Origin: Chloroflexota bacterium | Lineage (GTDB): Bacteria > Chloroflexota > Dehalococcoidia > Dehalococcoidales > UBA2162 | Length of the DNA stretch: 8,680 nucleotides | Reading direction: 5' to 3' | Assembly: GCA_016202555.1 (NCBI GenBank) | Contig: JACQOL010000137.1 | Location: 1-8,680 of the forward strand | In this document: piece by piece, positions 1 to 6,177 of the stretch | How the letters are laid out: the number at the start of each line of letters is the position of its first letter | Numbering within the stretch: position 1 is the stretch's first letter | Position numbers and translations under genes: made by a program | Notes under the pieces: model-generated | Databases searched by the model: none | Told to the model about the DNA's origin: nothing | Seen by the model: the letters and a program-made list of their open reading frames with translations, nothing else

Positions 1-1559
1 CGCTGGATGTCAGCCATCACCTTCTTTGCCACTGCCAGAGCTTTTGCCGAATCATAGGGGATACCCAGCTGAATCAGCATATCGGCAAAACCCATTACCC
101 CCAGCCCTATTTTTCTTGTTTTTTTAGTCATTGCCTCTATTTCCGGCAGCGGGAACTTATTGACATCAATAACATTATCTAAAAACCGCACCGCCGTCTT
201 TACTGTCCTGGCTAACTTAGCATCATCAATCTCAATAACCCCCTTTACCGTCCGCAGCATCCTGGCCAGATTGATTGAGCCGAGATTACACGATTCATAA
301 GGCAAAAGAGGCTGCTCACCGCAGGGATTAGTGCTTTCAATTCGGCCTAAATGTGGCGTCGGGTTATCCTCATTTATCCGGTCGATAAAGACAACGCCCG
401 GGTCACCCGTTTTCCAGGCCATCGCCACTATGGCATCAAAGACCTCTTTAGCATTTTGGGGCTTAGTTTCTTTGCTGTGGGGATTAACTAAATTGTAATC
501 AGCCCCAGCCTTGACTGCCTCCATAAACTCACTGGTCACAGCTACCGAAAGATTAAAGTTAGTAAAAAGGGATGAGTCTTTTTCTTTAGCATGGATGAAC
601 TTCATAATATCGGGATGGTCAACATTAAGGATTGCCATGTTCGCCCCACGACGCATCCCACCCTGCTTAATGACATCGGTTGCTGTGTCAAAGGCGCGCA
701 TAAAGGAAACCGGCCCACTGGCGACACCCCCGGTAGAGCCTACCCTATCTTTTTCCGGTCTCAATCTGGAGAAGGAAAACCCGGTGCCACCACCACTCTT
801 ATGGATAAGGGCCGTATTCTTAACGGCGTCAAAGATAGACTCCATTGAATCCTCAACCGGCAGGACAAAACAGGCAGATAGCTGCCCTAACTCCCGTCCC
901 GCGTTCATCAGTGTCGGCGAGTTAGGCAGAAAGTCCAGATTAACCATCACCTGATAAAATTCCGCTGCTCTAGCCTTAATATTGGCCTTGGGGTCATAAA
1001 GAAGTTCTGCGGAGGCAATCGCCTGTGCCACGCGCTGGAACATATCCTCAGGTTTTTCGATAACCTGTCCCTGTTTATCCTTCTTAAGATACCTTCTTTC
1101 CAGGACATGACGAGCATTTTGGGTAAGATTAATACCGGAAGCAGACTGAACCCCCGTCTTGACCTGAGTAATCAGCTCTGCCGTAGGATTATTCTCCTTT
1201 CTCTTACTGCCGGCAATCTGAACCTGTGGCTCAACCTTAGAAATTTCTTTCATTTCAGACTCAGTCTCCTTTGTCCGAGCTAATTGTCCCGTAGCCAGGA
1301 TTTCCCTTACCACCGCCTGAATATCAAAACTGGCAGGCAAACCCCGCTGCCGACGGTGGGGCTGAGGCACAAGATTTTCCATTCCAGGTAATGGTTGCGG
1401 TTTTTCCATATCTTCAATTACCTGACTAACGAGTCCCTCTATCTGATGCCTGTCAGACATACCCATAGTCTCAGCAGCAGCAAAGATAGCCCTCGCAATC
1501 TGGCTGCGGTTAAGCTCAGTTAACTGGTTATTATCTCTTCCATCAAGACTATCCAACAT
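1..1559 (-). CDS. nrdJ: Adenosylcobalamin-dependent (class II) ribonucleotide reductase, N-terminal 519 residues, cut by window edge
   Basis: This enzyme reduces ribonucleotides to deoxyribonucleotides using a radical generated from adenosylcobalamin. The frame is open without a stop from the ATG at 1559 to base 3, and GGAGG lies 5 bases before that ATG. Visible landmarks are [10 protein letters not shown] (212-221), the first redox cysteine in SACFVLP (C230), a glycine-rich [13 protein letters not shown] stretch, NPCGEQPL with N411, C413 (expected thiyl-radical cysteine) and E415, and the redox partner cysteine in SCNLGSINL (C424). The 11-residue spacing between C413 and C424 fits class II enzymes. 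The catalytic core begins near residue 146 ([13 protein letters not shown]). The preceding region resembles a degenerate or split ATP-cone ([18 protein letters not shown], 16-33). The C-terminal part, with the rest of the barrel and the shuttle cysteines, is outside the window. It is probably the last known member of the operon starting at nrdR. The family is certain; the class II assignment is very likely. Confidence 0.95.
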   Translation of the reverse strand, partial: MLDSLDGRDNNQLTELNRSQIARAIFAAAETMGMSDRHQIEGLVSQVIEDMEKPQPLPGMENLVPQPHRRQRGLPASFDIQAVVREILATGQLARTKETESEMKEISKVEPQVQIAGSKRKENNPTAELITQVKTGVQSASGINLTQNARHVLERRYLKKDKQGQVIEKPEDMFQRVAQAIASAELLYDPKANIKARAAEFYQVMVNLDFLPNSPTLMNAGRELGQLSACFVLPVEDSMESIFDAVKNTALIHKSGGGTGFSFSRLRPEKDRVGSTGGVASGPVSFMRAFDTATDVIKQGGMRRGANMAILNVDHPDIMKFIHAKEKDSSLFTNFNLSVAVTSEFMEAVKAGADYNLVNPHSKETKPQNAKEVFDAIVAMAWKTGDPGVVFIDRINEDNPTPHLGRIESTNPCGEQPLLPYESCNLGSINLARMLRTVKGVIEIDDAKLARTVKTAVRFLDNVIDVNKFPLPEIEAMTKKTRKIGLGVMGFADMLIQLGIPYDSAKALAVAKKVMADIQ

Positions 1560-1592
1560 GATAACCTCCAGACTTAGTGATTCTTTCGTTCA

Positions 1593-2492
1593 CTATCTAT
1601 TTAGGAACGCTAGTGAAATAACATATCGTCTTTCACCGTGACCAAAGCCTTTAGATTCCATAGTTAAACGCCTATCACCACTAATTTTTTTCCAAGATTT
1701 TATAGGACTATCCCCTTGGTATGCTTTATACAAGTTGGAAGTATGATTAACAAATGTATGCGCTGGGACGTAGGTAACTTTACCTCGTGGTTTTCTTCCT
1801 GGGCCTATACTCCAGGCTAATCGAAGCCCTTTTGGTTCATTTTTTGGCCGGGATTGCCACAGGAGGGCAAGGCAAGGTTCTGGGCATATTTCGGCAATCC
1901 GAATGGCAGTTGATGGGATAGAAACTCTGAATATTTTAGCAAGCTGTTCAATCGAGCTAATAGAGACGCCAGAATCTAACAAATATTTACTGAAAACGGA
2001 CTCGGGCATGAGGAGTTCTGCGGCTGCAACATCACAAAATCGTTCTCTTGCTGCTGCACGAGCTTCCCGCTCCCGCCAAGTTGAGGATTCATATATCCTT
2101 ATTTTTGGATTGAACGTTCGATACTCGATACTCTGGATATATGGTTCAAGTGTCAACTCATTAAAGAGAATGTGTCCAATCTCATGAGCACAGGAAAAAT
2201 TTTGCCTAACTGACGATTGCTTCTGGTTCACCCTAATCATATAACCGTCGTGAAATCTGAGCAGGACAGCGCTTGTTTCACCGAGGTCCGCTTTTTCAAT
2301 CTTCTTAATGCCCTGCAAGCGAACAAACTCTTCAGGTAAAAAGGGGGGGCTATCATGCCCTCTATTCTCGATAACCCGATTTACAAGCTGTTTGGCTCGT
2401 TCAACAATAAGGGTCATAGCTTGTTCCATATTCAGAGACACCTGTGGTTTCTGTCCTGATGTGCCATCACCAAATGAGAAGGATACACTCAT
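1593..2492 (-). CDS. ImmA/IrrE-family zinc metallopeptidase
   Basis: The 299-residue protein carries the gluzincin signature CAHEIGHILF, with HEIGH at 103-107 (two zinc-binding histidines and catalytic E104). It is followed by ERFCDVAAAELLMP (150-163), where E150 is the likely third zinc ligand and ELLMP is typical of the family. The stretch before HEIGH (SAVLLRFHDGYMIRVNQKQSSVRQNFS) is the usual strand-rich lead-in. Residues from about 205 to 299 form an extra basic C-terminal region that I cannot assign. The ATG at 2492 is preferred over an upstream TTG at 2504 because GGAGAG lies just before it. No signal peptide or membrane segment is seen, so the protein should be cytosolic. Known relatives (ImmA, IrrE/PprI) cleave XRE-type repressors, but no such repressor is adjacent. 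It sits between a 103-residue gene (20-odd bases upstream) and nrdJ (33 bases downstream). Family assignment is firm; substrate and role are unknown. Confidence 0.88.
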   Translation of the reverse strand: MSVSFSFGDGTSGQKPQVSLNMEQAMTLIVERAKQLVNRVIENRGHDSPPFLPEEFVRLQGIKKIEKADLGETSAVLLRFHDGYMIRVNQKQSSVRQNFSCAHEIGHILFNELTLEPYIQSIEYRTFNPKIRIYESSTWREREARAAARERFCDVAAAELLMPESVFSKYLLDSGVSISSIEQLAKIFRVSIPSTAIRIAEICPEPCLALLWQSRPKNEPKGLRLAWSIGPGRKPRGKVTYVPAHTFVNHTSNLYKAYQGDSPIKSWKKISGDRRLTMESKGFGHGERRYVISLAFLNR

Positions 2493-2513
2493 TAATCTCT
2501 CCAATAGTTACAA

Positions 2514-2825
2514 CTAGAATTTTTCGTAGTAAGAAAGTGTTTCATTAGGAGGTACCGGACTAAAGAATTTCTGTAGCTGCTCAGATGGTACAGATTGAGT
2601 AGGGTCAATAGACTCTCTCCCGGCTATATCTGATAAGCATAATTTCCCATATAGGTCTCTGAGTTGTCTATCACTCGCGGAGTGGGTTGGTATGGATAAT
2701 TGTTTGCGTAATGCCTCCTTACTGCCAGGTGACAGTGTTCTATATCTCTCTAAGGGAATCCCGTTCCTATCCAGCCATTTGTTAACATCTCTACTTATCT
2801 CTTCATTACCTTCACGTCTCAGCAT
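2514..2825 (-). CDS. Small protein of unknown function paired with the metallopeptidase
   Basis: I do not recognise this 103-residue protein. It is charged, with a probably helical N-terminal half (NEEISRDVNKWLDRNGI, then SPGSKEALRKQL), a second helical stretch around RQLRDLYGKL (53-62), and a proline-containing, aromatic C-terminus ending in LSYYEKF. There is one cysteine (C63), and no signal peptide, membrane segment or evident helix-turn-helix. GGAGG stands 9 bases before the ATG at 2825; another ATG at 2831 would leave only 3 bases, so the shorter form is preferred. It lies 46 bases after nrdR and about 21 bases before the metallopeptidase, suggesting co-transcription with both. By position it could be a substrate, inhibitor or cofactor of the peptidase, but that is inference from adjacency alone. 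The ribosome binding site and operon fit support it as a real gene. Confidence 0.65.
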   Translation of the reverse strand: MLRREGNEEISRDVNKWLDRNGIPLERYRTLSPGSKEALRKQLSIPTHSASDRQLRDLYGKLCLSDIAGRESIDPTQSVPSEQLQKFFSPVPPNETLSYYEKF

Positions 2826-2871
2826 TTTCATTTTCCTCCCAAATATATTACTTTACACTGGTTAGCTTCAT

Positions 2872-3411
2872 TCATCTCCGTCTCCTCCGATGCCCTTTAG
2901 CCATTGTCACCAATTCCTCACCGGGAAGTAAAGGCAATTGACCGGCCGGGCGAGCCACCTCGGTCTCATCACCTACCAGAGTGTCTATTTCTTGTTTCAG
3001 GATAGTAATATCAGCAAAATCCCGGTAGACGCTGGCAAAACGGATATAGGCAATATAGTCCAGATTCTTTAAGCCAGCCATCACCATATCACCAATGACG
3101 ACACTGGGTATCTCCGCCTTACCCTGGTGGTAAAGCTCAGCCTCGATGTCATCGGCCAGCTTATCAACAGCGCCGGTGGGTAGGGGTCGTTTTTCACAAG
3201 CCTTCCGCAGACCGGTAAGCAGTTTATCTCGACTGAACTCCTCGCGCCTCTGGTCTTTCTTAATAACGAAAAGAGCCGTCGGCTGCAAGCGTTCATAGGT
3301 GGTAAAACGCGAGTCACAGCTTAAACACTGACGCCTCCGTCTTATACCATCGTTGACATCACGGGAATCAATAACCTTAGAATCGTTATAACCGCAAAAG
3401 GGACAGTTCAT
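2872..3411 (-). CDS. nrdR: Transcriptional repressor NrdR
   Basis: NrdR is a nucleotide-sensing repressor of ribonucleotide reductase genes. The 179-residue protein starts MNCPFCGYNDSKVIDSR, with a zinc ribbon of four cysteines (C3, C6, C29, C32) and the conserved RRRRQCLSCDSRFTTYE block that forms the DNA-binding part. An ATP-cone follows at about residues 46-136, beginning FVIKKDQRREEFSRDKL and ending near YIAYIRFASVYRDF. Most family members end close to residue 150-160; this one continues with a proline- and glutamate-containing tail and finishes in five arginines (GHRRRRR). It is the first gene of its operon, preceded by a promoter carrying NrdR boxes, so autoregulation is expected. The next genes are the 103-residue gene, the metallopeptidase and nrdJ, the reductase it presumably controls. 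The ribosome binding site is weak (TGATGAG close to the ATG). Identification is secure. Confidence 0.97.
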   Translation of the reverse strand: MNCPFCGYNDSKVIDSRDVNDGIRRRRQCLSCDSRFTTYERLQPTALFVIKKDQRREEFSRDKLLTGLRKACEKRPLPTGAVDKLADDIEAELYHQGKAEIPSVVIGDMVMAGLKNLDYIAYIRFASVYRDFADITILKQEIDTLVGDETEVARPAGQLPLLPGEELVTMAKGHRRRRR

Positions 3412-3420
3412 AGCTCATCA

Positions 3421-3438
3421 CTACACTATATAGATTAG
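3421..3438. promoter_or_regulatory. Second, degenerate NrdR box
   Basis: ACACTATATA at 3423-3432 matches one half of the NrdR palindrome exactly, while the other half (GATTAG) is poor. Depending on alignment, its start lies 29 or 31 bases from that of the strong box at 3452-3467, about three helical turns, which is the usual arrangement for paired NrdR sites. It falls just downstream of the predicted transcription start, where bound protein would block initiation or early elongation. Confidence 0.6.
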
Positions 3439-3445
3439 GAAGACT

Positions 3446-3474
3446 AAGATACCACAATATATAGTGTTTGTCAA
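3446..3474 (-). promoter_or_regulatory. Promoter of the nrdR operon
   Basis: On the minus strand a consensus -35 TTGACA (3474-3469) is followed after exactly 17 bases by TATCTT (3451-3446, four of six matches to TATAAT). Transcription would start near 3439, leaving a leader of about 28 bases before nrdR. The spacer is filled by the strong NrdR box, so repressor binding and polymerase binding should exclude each other. The 12 bases GGGCTTGACAAA around this -35 recur unchanged at the mraZ promoter. Confidence 0.75.
3452..3467. promoter_or_regulatory. NrdR box (strong site)
   Basis: Read on the minus strand the site is ACACTATATATTGTGG, a near-perfect 16-bp palindrome matching the NrdR consensus acaCwAtATaTwGtgt at all but the last base. 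It occupies the spacer between the -35 and -10 of the nrdR promoter. Family knowledge says NrdR binds such pairs of sites to repress reductase genes; here it would repress nrdR and everything co-transcribed with it. Confidence 0.85.
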
Positions 3475-3628
3475 GCCCCTGTAAAGCCTTTAGTTATCAT
3501 TACGAGGTACAAAATAGAGAAATAATTCCGTAAAAAAAGTAAGATTGTTTTAAGGAGCTTATCTTGAGGACAATAAGATTCTTAGCTAGGCTACCGATGA
3601 TTTTATTTCAGATTAAACCCGCTCAAAC

Positions 3629-3659
3629 AAAAAACGGCAGGAGCTCTAAGCACCTGCCG
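3629..3659 (-). terminator. Rho-independent terminator after ftsZ
   Basis: On the minus strand CGGCAGG (3659-3653) pairs with CCTGCCG (3641-3635). After an A/A mismatch the inner bases GCT and AGC can pair further, leaving a 3-base loop. The hairpin is followed directly by six T residues (3634-3629) and then GTTTG. It begins about 25 bases after the ftsZ stop codon and separates the division operon from the nrdR operon. There is no T-run on the other side, so it acts on the minus strand only. Confidence 0.88.
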
Positions 3660-3683
3660 CCTTTCCCAAGCAATGATTTATAA

Positions 3684-4811
3684 TCAAGAAGTCTGTAGTG
3701 GTGTCTTTTCAACCTTGGTAGAAGGGGTTACTAACCGACGTCGATGGCTGAAGAACGGATAACGCATATACGATGGAGCATCTAATCCATCTTCAGTGTT
3801 CCTCAAGCCGGAGAGAGATTGTGCCTGTGCGTCATCCCGGCTAACGCCGACCACCCCTTTCTCGGTCATAAAACCGGTAGCGATTAGAGTAATTCTTATC
3901 TCTTTATCCATATCAGCGTCATGAGCTACGCCAAAGATGATGTTCGCCTCGGGGTCCACAGCTTGCTTAATTATTTTAGCCGCTTCGTTAACTTCAAATA
4001 GGGTAAGACTATTGCCACCAACTACGTTGAAGAGAACTCCCGTTGCCCCTGCGATAGAAACATCCAGCAAAGGACTCGCCAAGGCTTCCTTAGCCGCATT
4101 CACGGCACGGTTTTGACCTGACCCTATCCCGATAGACATCCAGGCGGGACCAGCATCCTTCATTATTGTTCGAACGTCAGCAAAATCAAGGTTAATCAGC
4201 CCGGGGACAGTGATAACTTCAGAAATAGCCTGAACACCATGTCTCAGTACATCATCAGCCATCTGAAAGGCACTATCCACGTTTGTTTTCTGGTCACAGA
4301 GGGCAAGCAAACGGTCGTTGGGAATGATGATAAGAGTATCAACCTTACTCAGCAGGTTATCAATGCCCTCCTCGGCTACCTGACGTCGGTGTGTTCCCTC
4401 AAAAGTAAAGGGCGTAGTGACAATAGCGATGGTCAGGGCACCGCTTTGCTTGGCTACTTCAGCCACAATCGGAGCCGCCCCGGTGCCGGTGCCACCTCCC
4501 ATACCAGCAGCGATAAACACCATATCCGCTCCCGAAAGAAATCCCTTAATCTCATCACGGCTTTCTTCAGCCGCTTTCTGCCCACGGGTATGGTCACCAC
4601 CGGAACCTAAGCCTTTAGTAAGCCTATCACCAAGCTGAACACGAGTGGGAGTTTCGGTTAAAGCTAATGCCTGAGCGTCAGTATTCATCCCGATGAAGTC
4701 TACACCCCTGATATTCGCTCGCACCATACGGGTTACCGCGTTACAACCAGCACCACCCAGACCAATCACCTTAATCCTTGCTGGATTCATATTGAAACTT
4801 GTCTTTGCCAT
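3684..4811 (-). CDS. ftsZ: Cell division protein FtsZ
   Basis: FtsZ is the tubulin-like GTPase that polymerises into the cytokinetic ring. The 375-residue protein shows the nucleotide-binding GLGGAGCNAV (17-26), the tubulin signature GGGTGTG (105-111), TTPFTFEG (132-139), and the T7 catalytic loop NLDFADV (207-213) with D209 and D212 at the same numbers as in E. coli. The globular core ends near residue 325, followed by a very short linker. LDAPSYMR (343-350) resembles the conserved C-terminal peptide that binds FtsA (LDxPxFLR type). Unusually, the chain does not end there but continues about 25 residues through a basic HRRR and a threonine- and lysine-rich tail. A perfect AAAGGAGG precedes the ATG. 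It lies 51 bases after ftsA and is followed by a terminator, so it is the last gene of the mraZ-rsmH-ftsA-ftsZ unit. Confidence 0.98.
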   Translation of the reverse strand: MAKTSFNMNPARIKVIGLGGAGCNAVTRMVRANIRGVDFIGMNTDAQALALTETPTRVQLGDRLTKGLGSGGDHTRGQKAAEESRDEIKGFLSGADMVFIAAGMGGGTGTGAAPIVAEVAKQSGALTIAIVTTPFTFEGTHRRQVAEEGIDNLLSKVDTLIIIPNDRLLALCDQKTNVDSAFQMADDVLRHGVQAISEVITVPGLINLDFADVRTIMKDAGPAWMSIGIGSGQNRAVNAAKEALASPLLDVSIAGATGVLFNVVGGNSLTLFEVNEAAKIIKQAVDPEANIIFGVAHDADMDKEIRITLIATGFMTEKGVVGVSRDDAQAQSLSGLRNTEDGLDAPSYMRYPFFSHRRRLVTPSTKVEKTPLQTS

Positions 4812-4862
4812 CTTCTCCTCCTTTCTTCAAACTACATTAAAGATTTTCAAACCAATAACCAT

Positions 4863-6080
4863 CTAACGAAATAGGTCTTTAATTCGGGAAAATAAATGCT
4901 GCCAACTGGTAGCTAAGCCGCTAGGTTTCCAATTCCGCTTGCCTTCGTGCTTCAATCCCCAGAGCAAGAGACCAGCGCTGGTAGCATATGCCGGGTCACG
5001 CAGGGTATCGGTGATGCCAGGTAGATTAATTGGGCTACCTACCCTTACCGGAAGGCGCATTATCTGGCGCCCCAGTACGTCGATACCTGAAAGATTAGAG
5101 CTACCACCGGTAAGAACTAATCCCGCCGGAACCACGGCTTCATATTCAGAACGGGGCAGCTCAAGTAGAATAAGCCTGATGATTTCTTCAACTCGAATAC
5201 GAATAATATCACACAGGTCCTGATAAGAAATACCATGTCCATCTTCGGCTATCGTTTTGGAGGAGGCCGTCTTACTTTCATAAACCGACAGCACACTACC
5301 ATACTTTTTCTTCATCTCCTCAGCAACATCAAAAGGTAAGTTTAGACCGATAGCCACATCCCTGGTGAGCTGATAACCGGCTACCGGCAGAATGGCGGTA
5401 TGCCAGATGCTGCCATCTTTAAAGACAGCGATATCAGTAGTACCACCACCAATATCAGCCAGAATAACGCCAGCTTGTTTCTCGACCTCGGTAAGGACTG
5501 CTTCACTACTGGCTAAAGGCTCAAGGACAAGGTCTTCTACCTCCACGCCAATACCTCGGATACACTTCGCCAGATTCTGAACAGAAGCGATTGCCGCCGT
5601 AATGACGTGTGTCTCCACATCTAACCTGGAGCCATGCAGTCCTATCGGATTCTTGACCCCAACTTGACCATCAACAGCGTAGCTCCGGGGAATAACGTGG
5701 AGTAGCTTACGGTCGCTGGGAACCCTGACACTCTGGGCATTCTGAAGTACTCGTTTCAAGTCCTCGGAACGTACCAACCGGTCATTACGCTTAATATTGA
5801 TTACTCCCCGGTTATTCAGCGAGCTGACATGCCTCCCGGTGACCCCAACATAAGCTGATTCTACCCTATAGCCGCTAATTTGCTCCGCCTTAGCTACTGA
5901 GGCACGGATTGATTCTTGAGCATCCGTAATGTTAGCCACCAGACCCTTATGCAACCCGTGCGACGGAGTGATACCAACACCAGCAACCCGAACAATATCC
6001 CCCGCATTTACTTCAGCAACCACGGTGCATACTTTAGTGGTACCAACATCAATTGCAGTTAAAATAGTACTCTTTCCCAT
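4863..6080 (-). CDS. ftsA: Cell division protein FtsA
   Basis: FtsA is the actin-like ATPase that tethers FtsZ filaments to the inner face of the membrane. The 405-residue protein (E. coli FtsA is about 420) has the phosphate-1 loop AIDVGTTKV (9-17), a 1C/SHS2 domain between about residues 84 and 165, the phosphate-2 loop ADIGGGTTDIAVF (208-220), and the adenosine-binding LTGGSSNL (323-330). The C-terminus, WQHLFSRIKDLFR (393-405), is an amphipathic basic helix that fits the membrane-targeting sequence. AAAGGAGG precedes the ATG by 6 bases. It follows rsmH after a 97-base gap and precedes ftsZ by 51 bases, consistent with one operon. All ATP-binding motifs are intact, so the protein should be functional. 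Confidence 0.97.
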   Translation of the reverse strand: MGKSTILTAIDVGTTKVCTVVAEVNAGDIVRVAGVGITPSHGLHKGLVANITDAQESIRASVAKAEQISGYRVESAYVGVTGRHVSSLNNRGVINIKRNDRLVRSEDLKRVLQNAQSVRVPSDRKLLHVIPRSYAVDGQVGVKNPIGLHGSRLDVETHVITAAIASVQNLAKCIRGIGVEVEDLVLEPLASSEAVLTEVEKQAGVILADIGGGTTDIAVFKDGSIWHTAILPVAGYQLTRDVAIGLNLPFDVAEEMKKKYGSVLSVYESKTASSKTIAEDGHGISYQDLCDIIRIRVEEIIRLILLELPRSEYEAVVPAGLVLTGGSSNLSGIDVLGRQIMRLPVRVGSPINLPGITDTLRDPAYATSAGLLLWGLKHEGKRNWKPSGLATSWQHLFSRIKDLFR

Positions 6081-6177
6081 TTACTCCCTCCTTTCTAACT
6101 AGATTCTGCCCCTTTTTCAGTAGATTAATTTTCACATTCTAAACGCCTCCTTCTTCAGCAATCATTTAAAAAAATAG
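6081..6177 (-). other. rsmH-ftsA spacer with a strong orphan ribosome binding site
   Basis: This 97-base gap lies where longer division clusters carry ftsL, ftsI and murein genes. On the minus strand AAGGAGG (6152-6146) is followed 8 bases later by ATG and immediately by TGA, a start-stop pair. An overlapping GTG at 6135 opens a 28-codon frame that ends at 6049 inside ftsA, out of frame with it. No terminator hairpin is visible, so transcription probably continues into ftsA. I do not call a gene here. Confidence 0.4.

Noticed and set aside
511..954. 147-codon open frame on the plus strand inside nrdJ
   Set aside because: It is antisense to strongly conserved class II reductase sequence and has no ribosome binding site or family resemblance.
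1560..1592. Cobalamin riboswitch in front of nrdJ
   Set aside because: Only 33 bases separate nrdJ from the metallopeptidase gene, far too short for the riboswitch, and no B12-box-like sequence was seen upstream of nrdR either.
2832..2871. Separate promoter for the small gene and metallopeptidase
   Set aside because: A TAATAT-like hexamer is present, but it is too close to the ribosome binding site and has no -35 at proper spacing.
3480..3628. Possible small RNA or second terminator between the nrdR promoter and the ftsZ terminator
   Set aside because: There are repeated TAAGATT words and a T-run on the minus strand, but no stable stem of useful length; I see nothing I can name in this stretch.
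3564..3683. Plus-strand 39-codon frame from TTG with AAGGAG 6 bases upstream
   Set aside because: It runs straight through the ftsZ terminator hairpin, has no recognisable promoter, and its product shows no known motif; the purine-rich match is likely chance.
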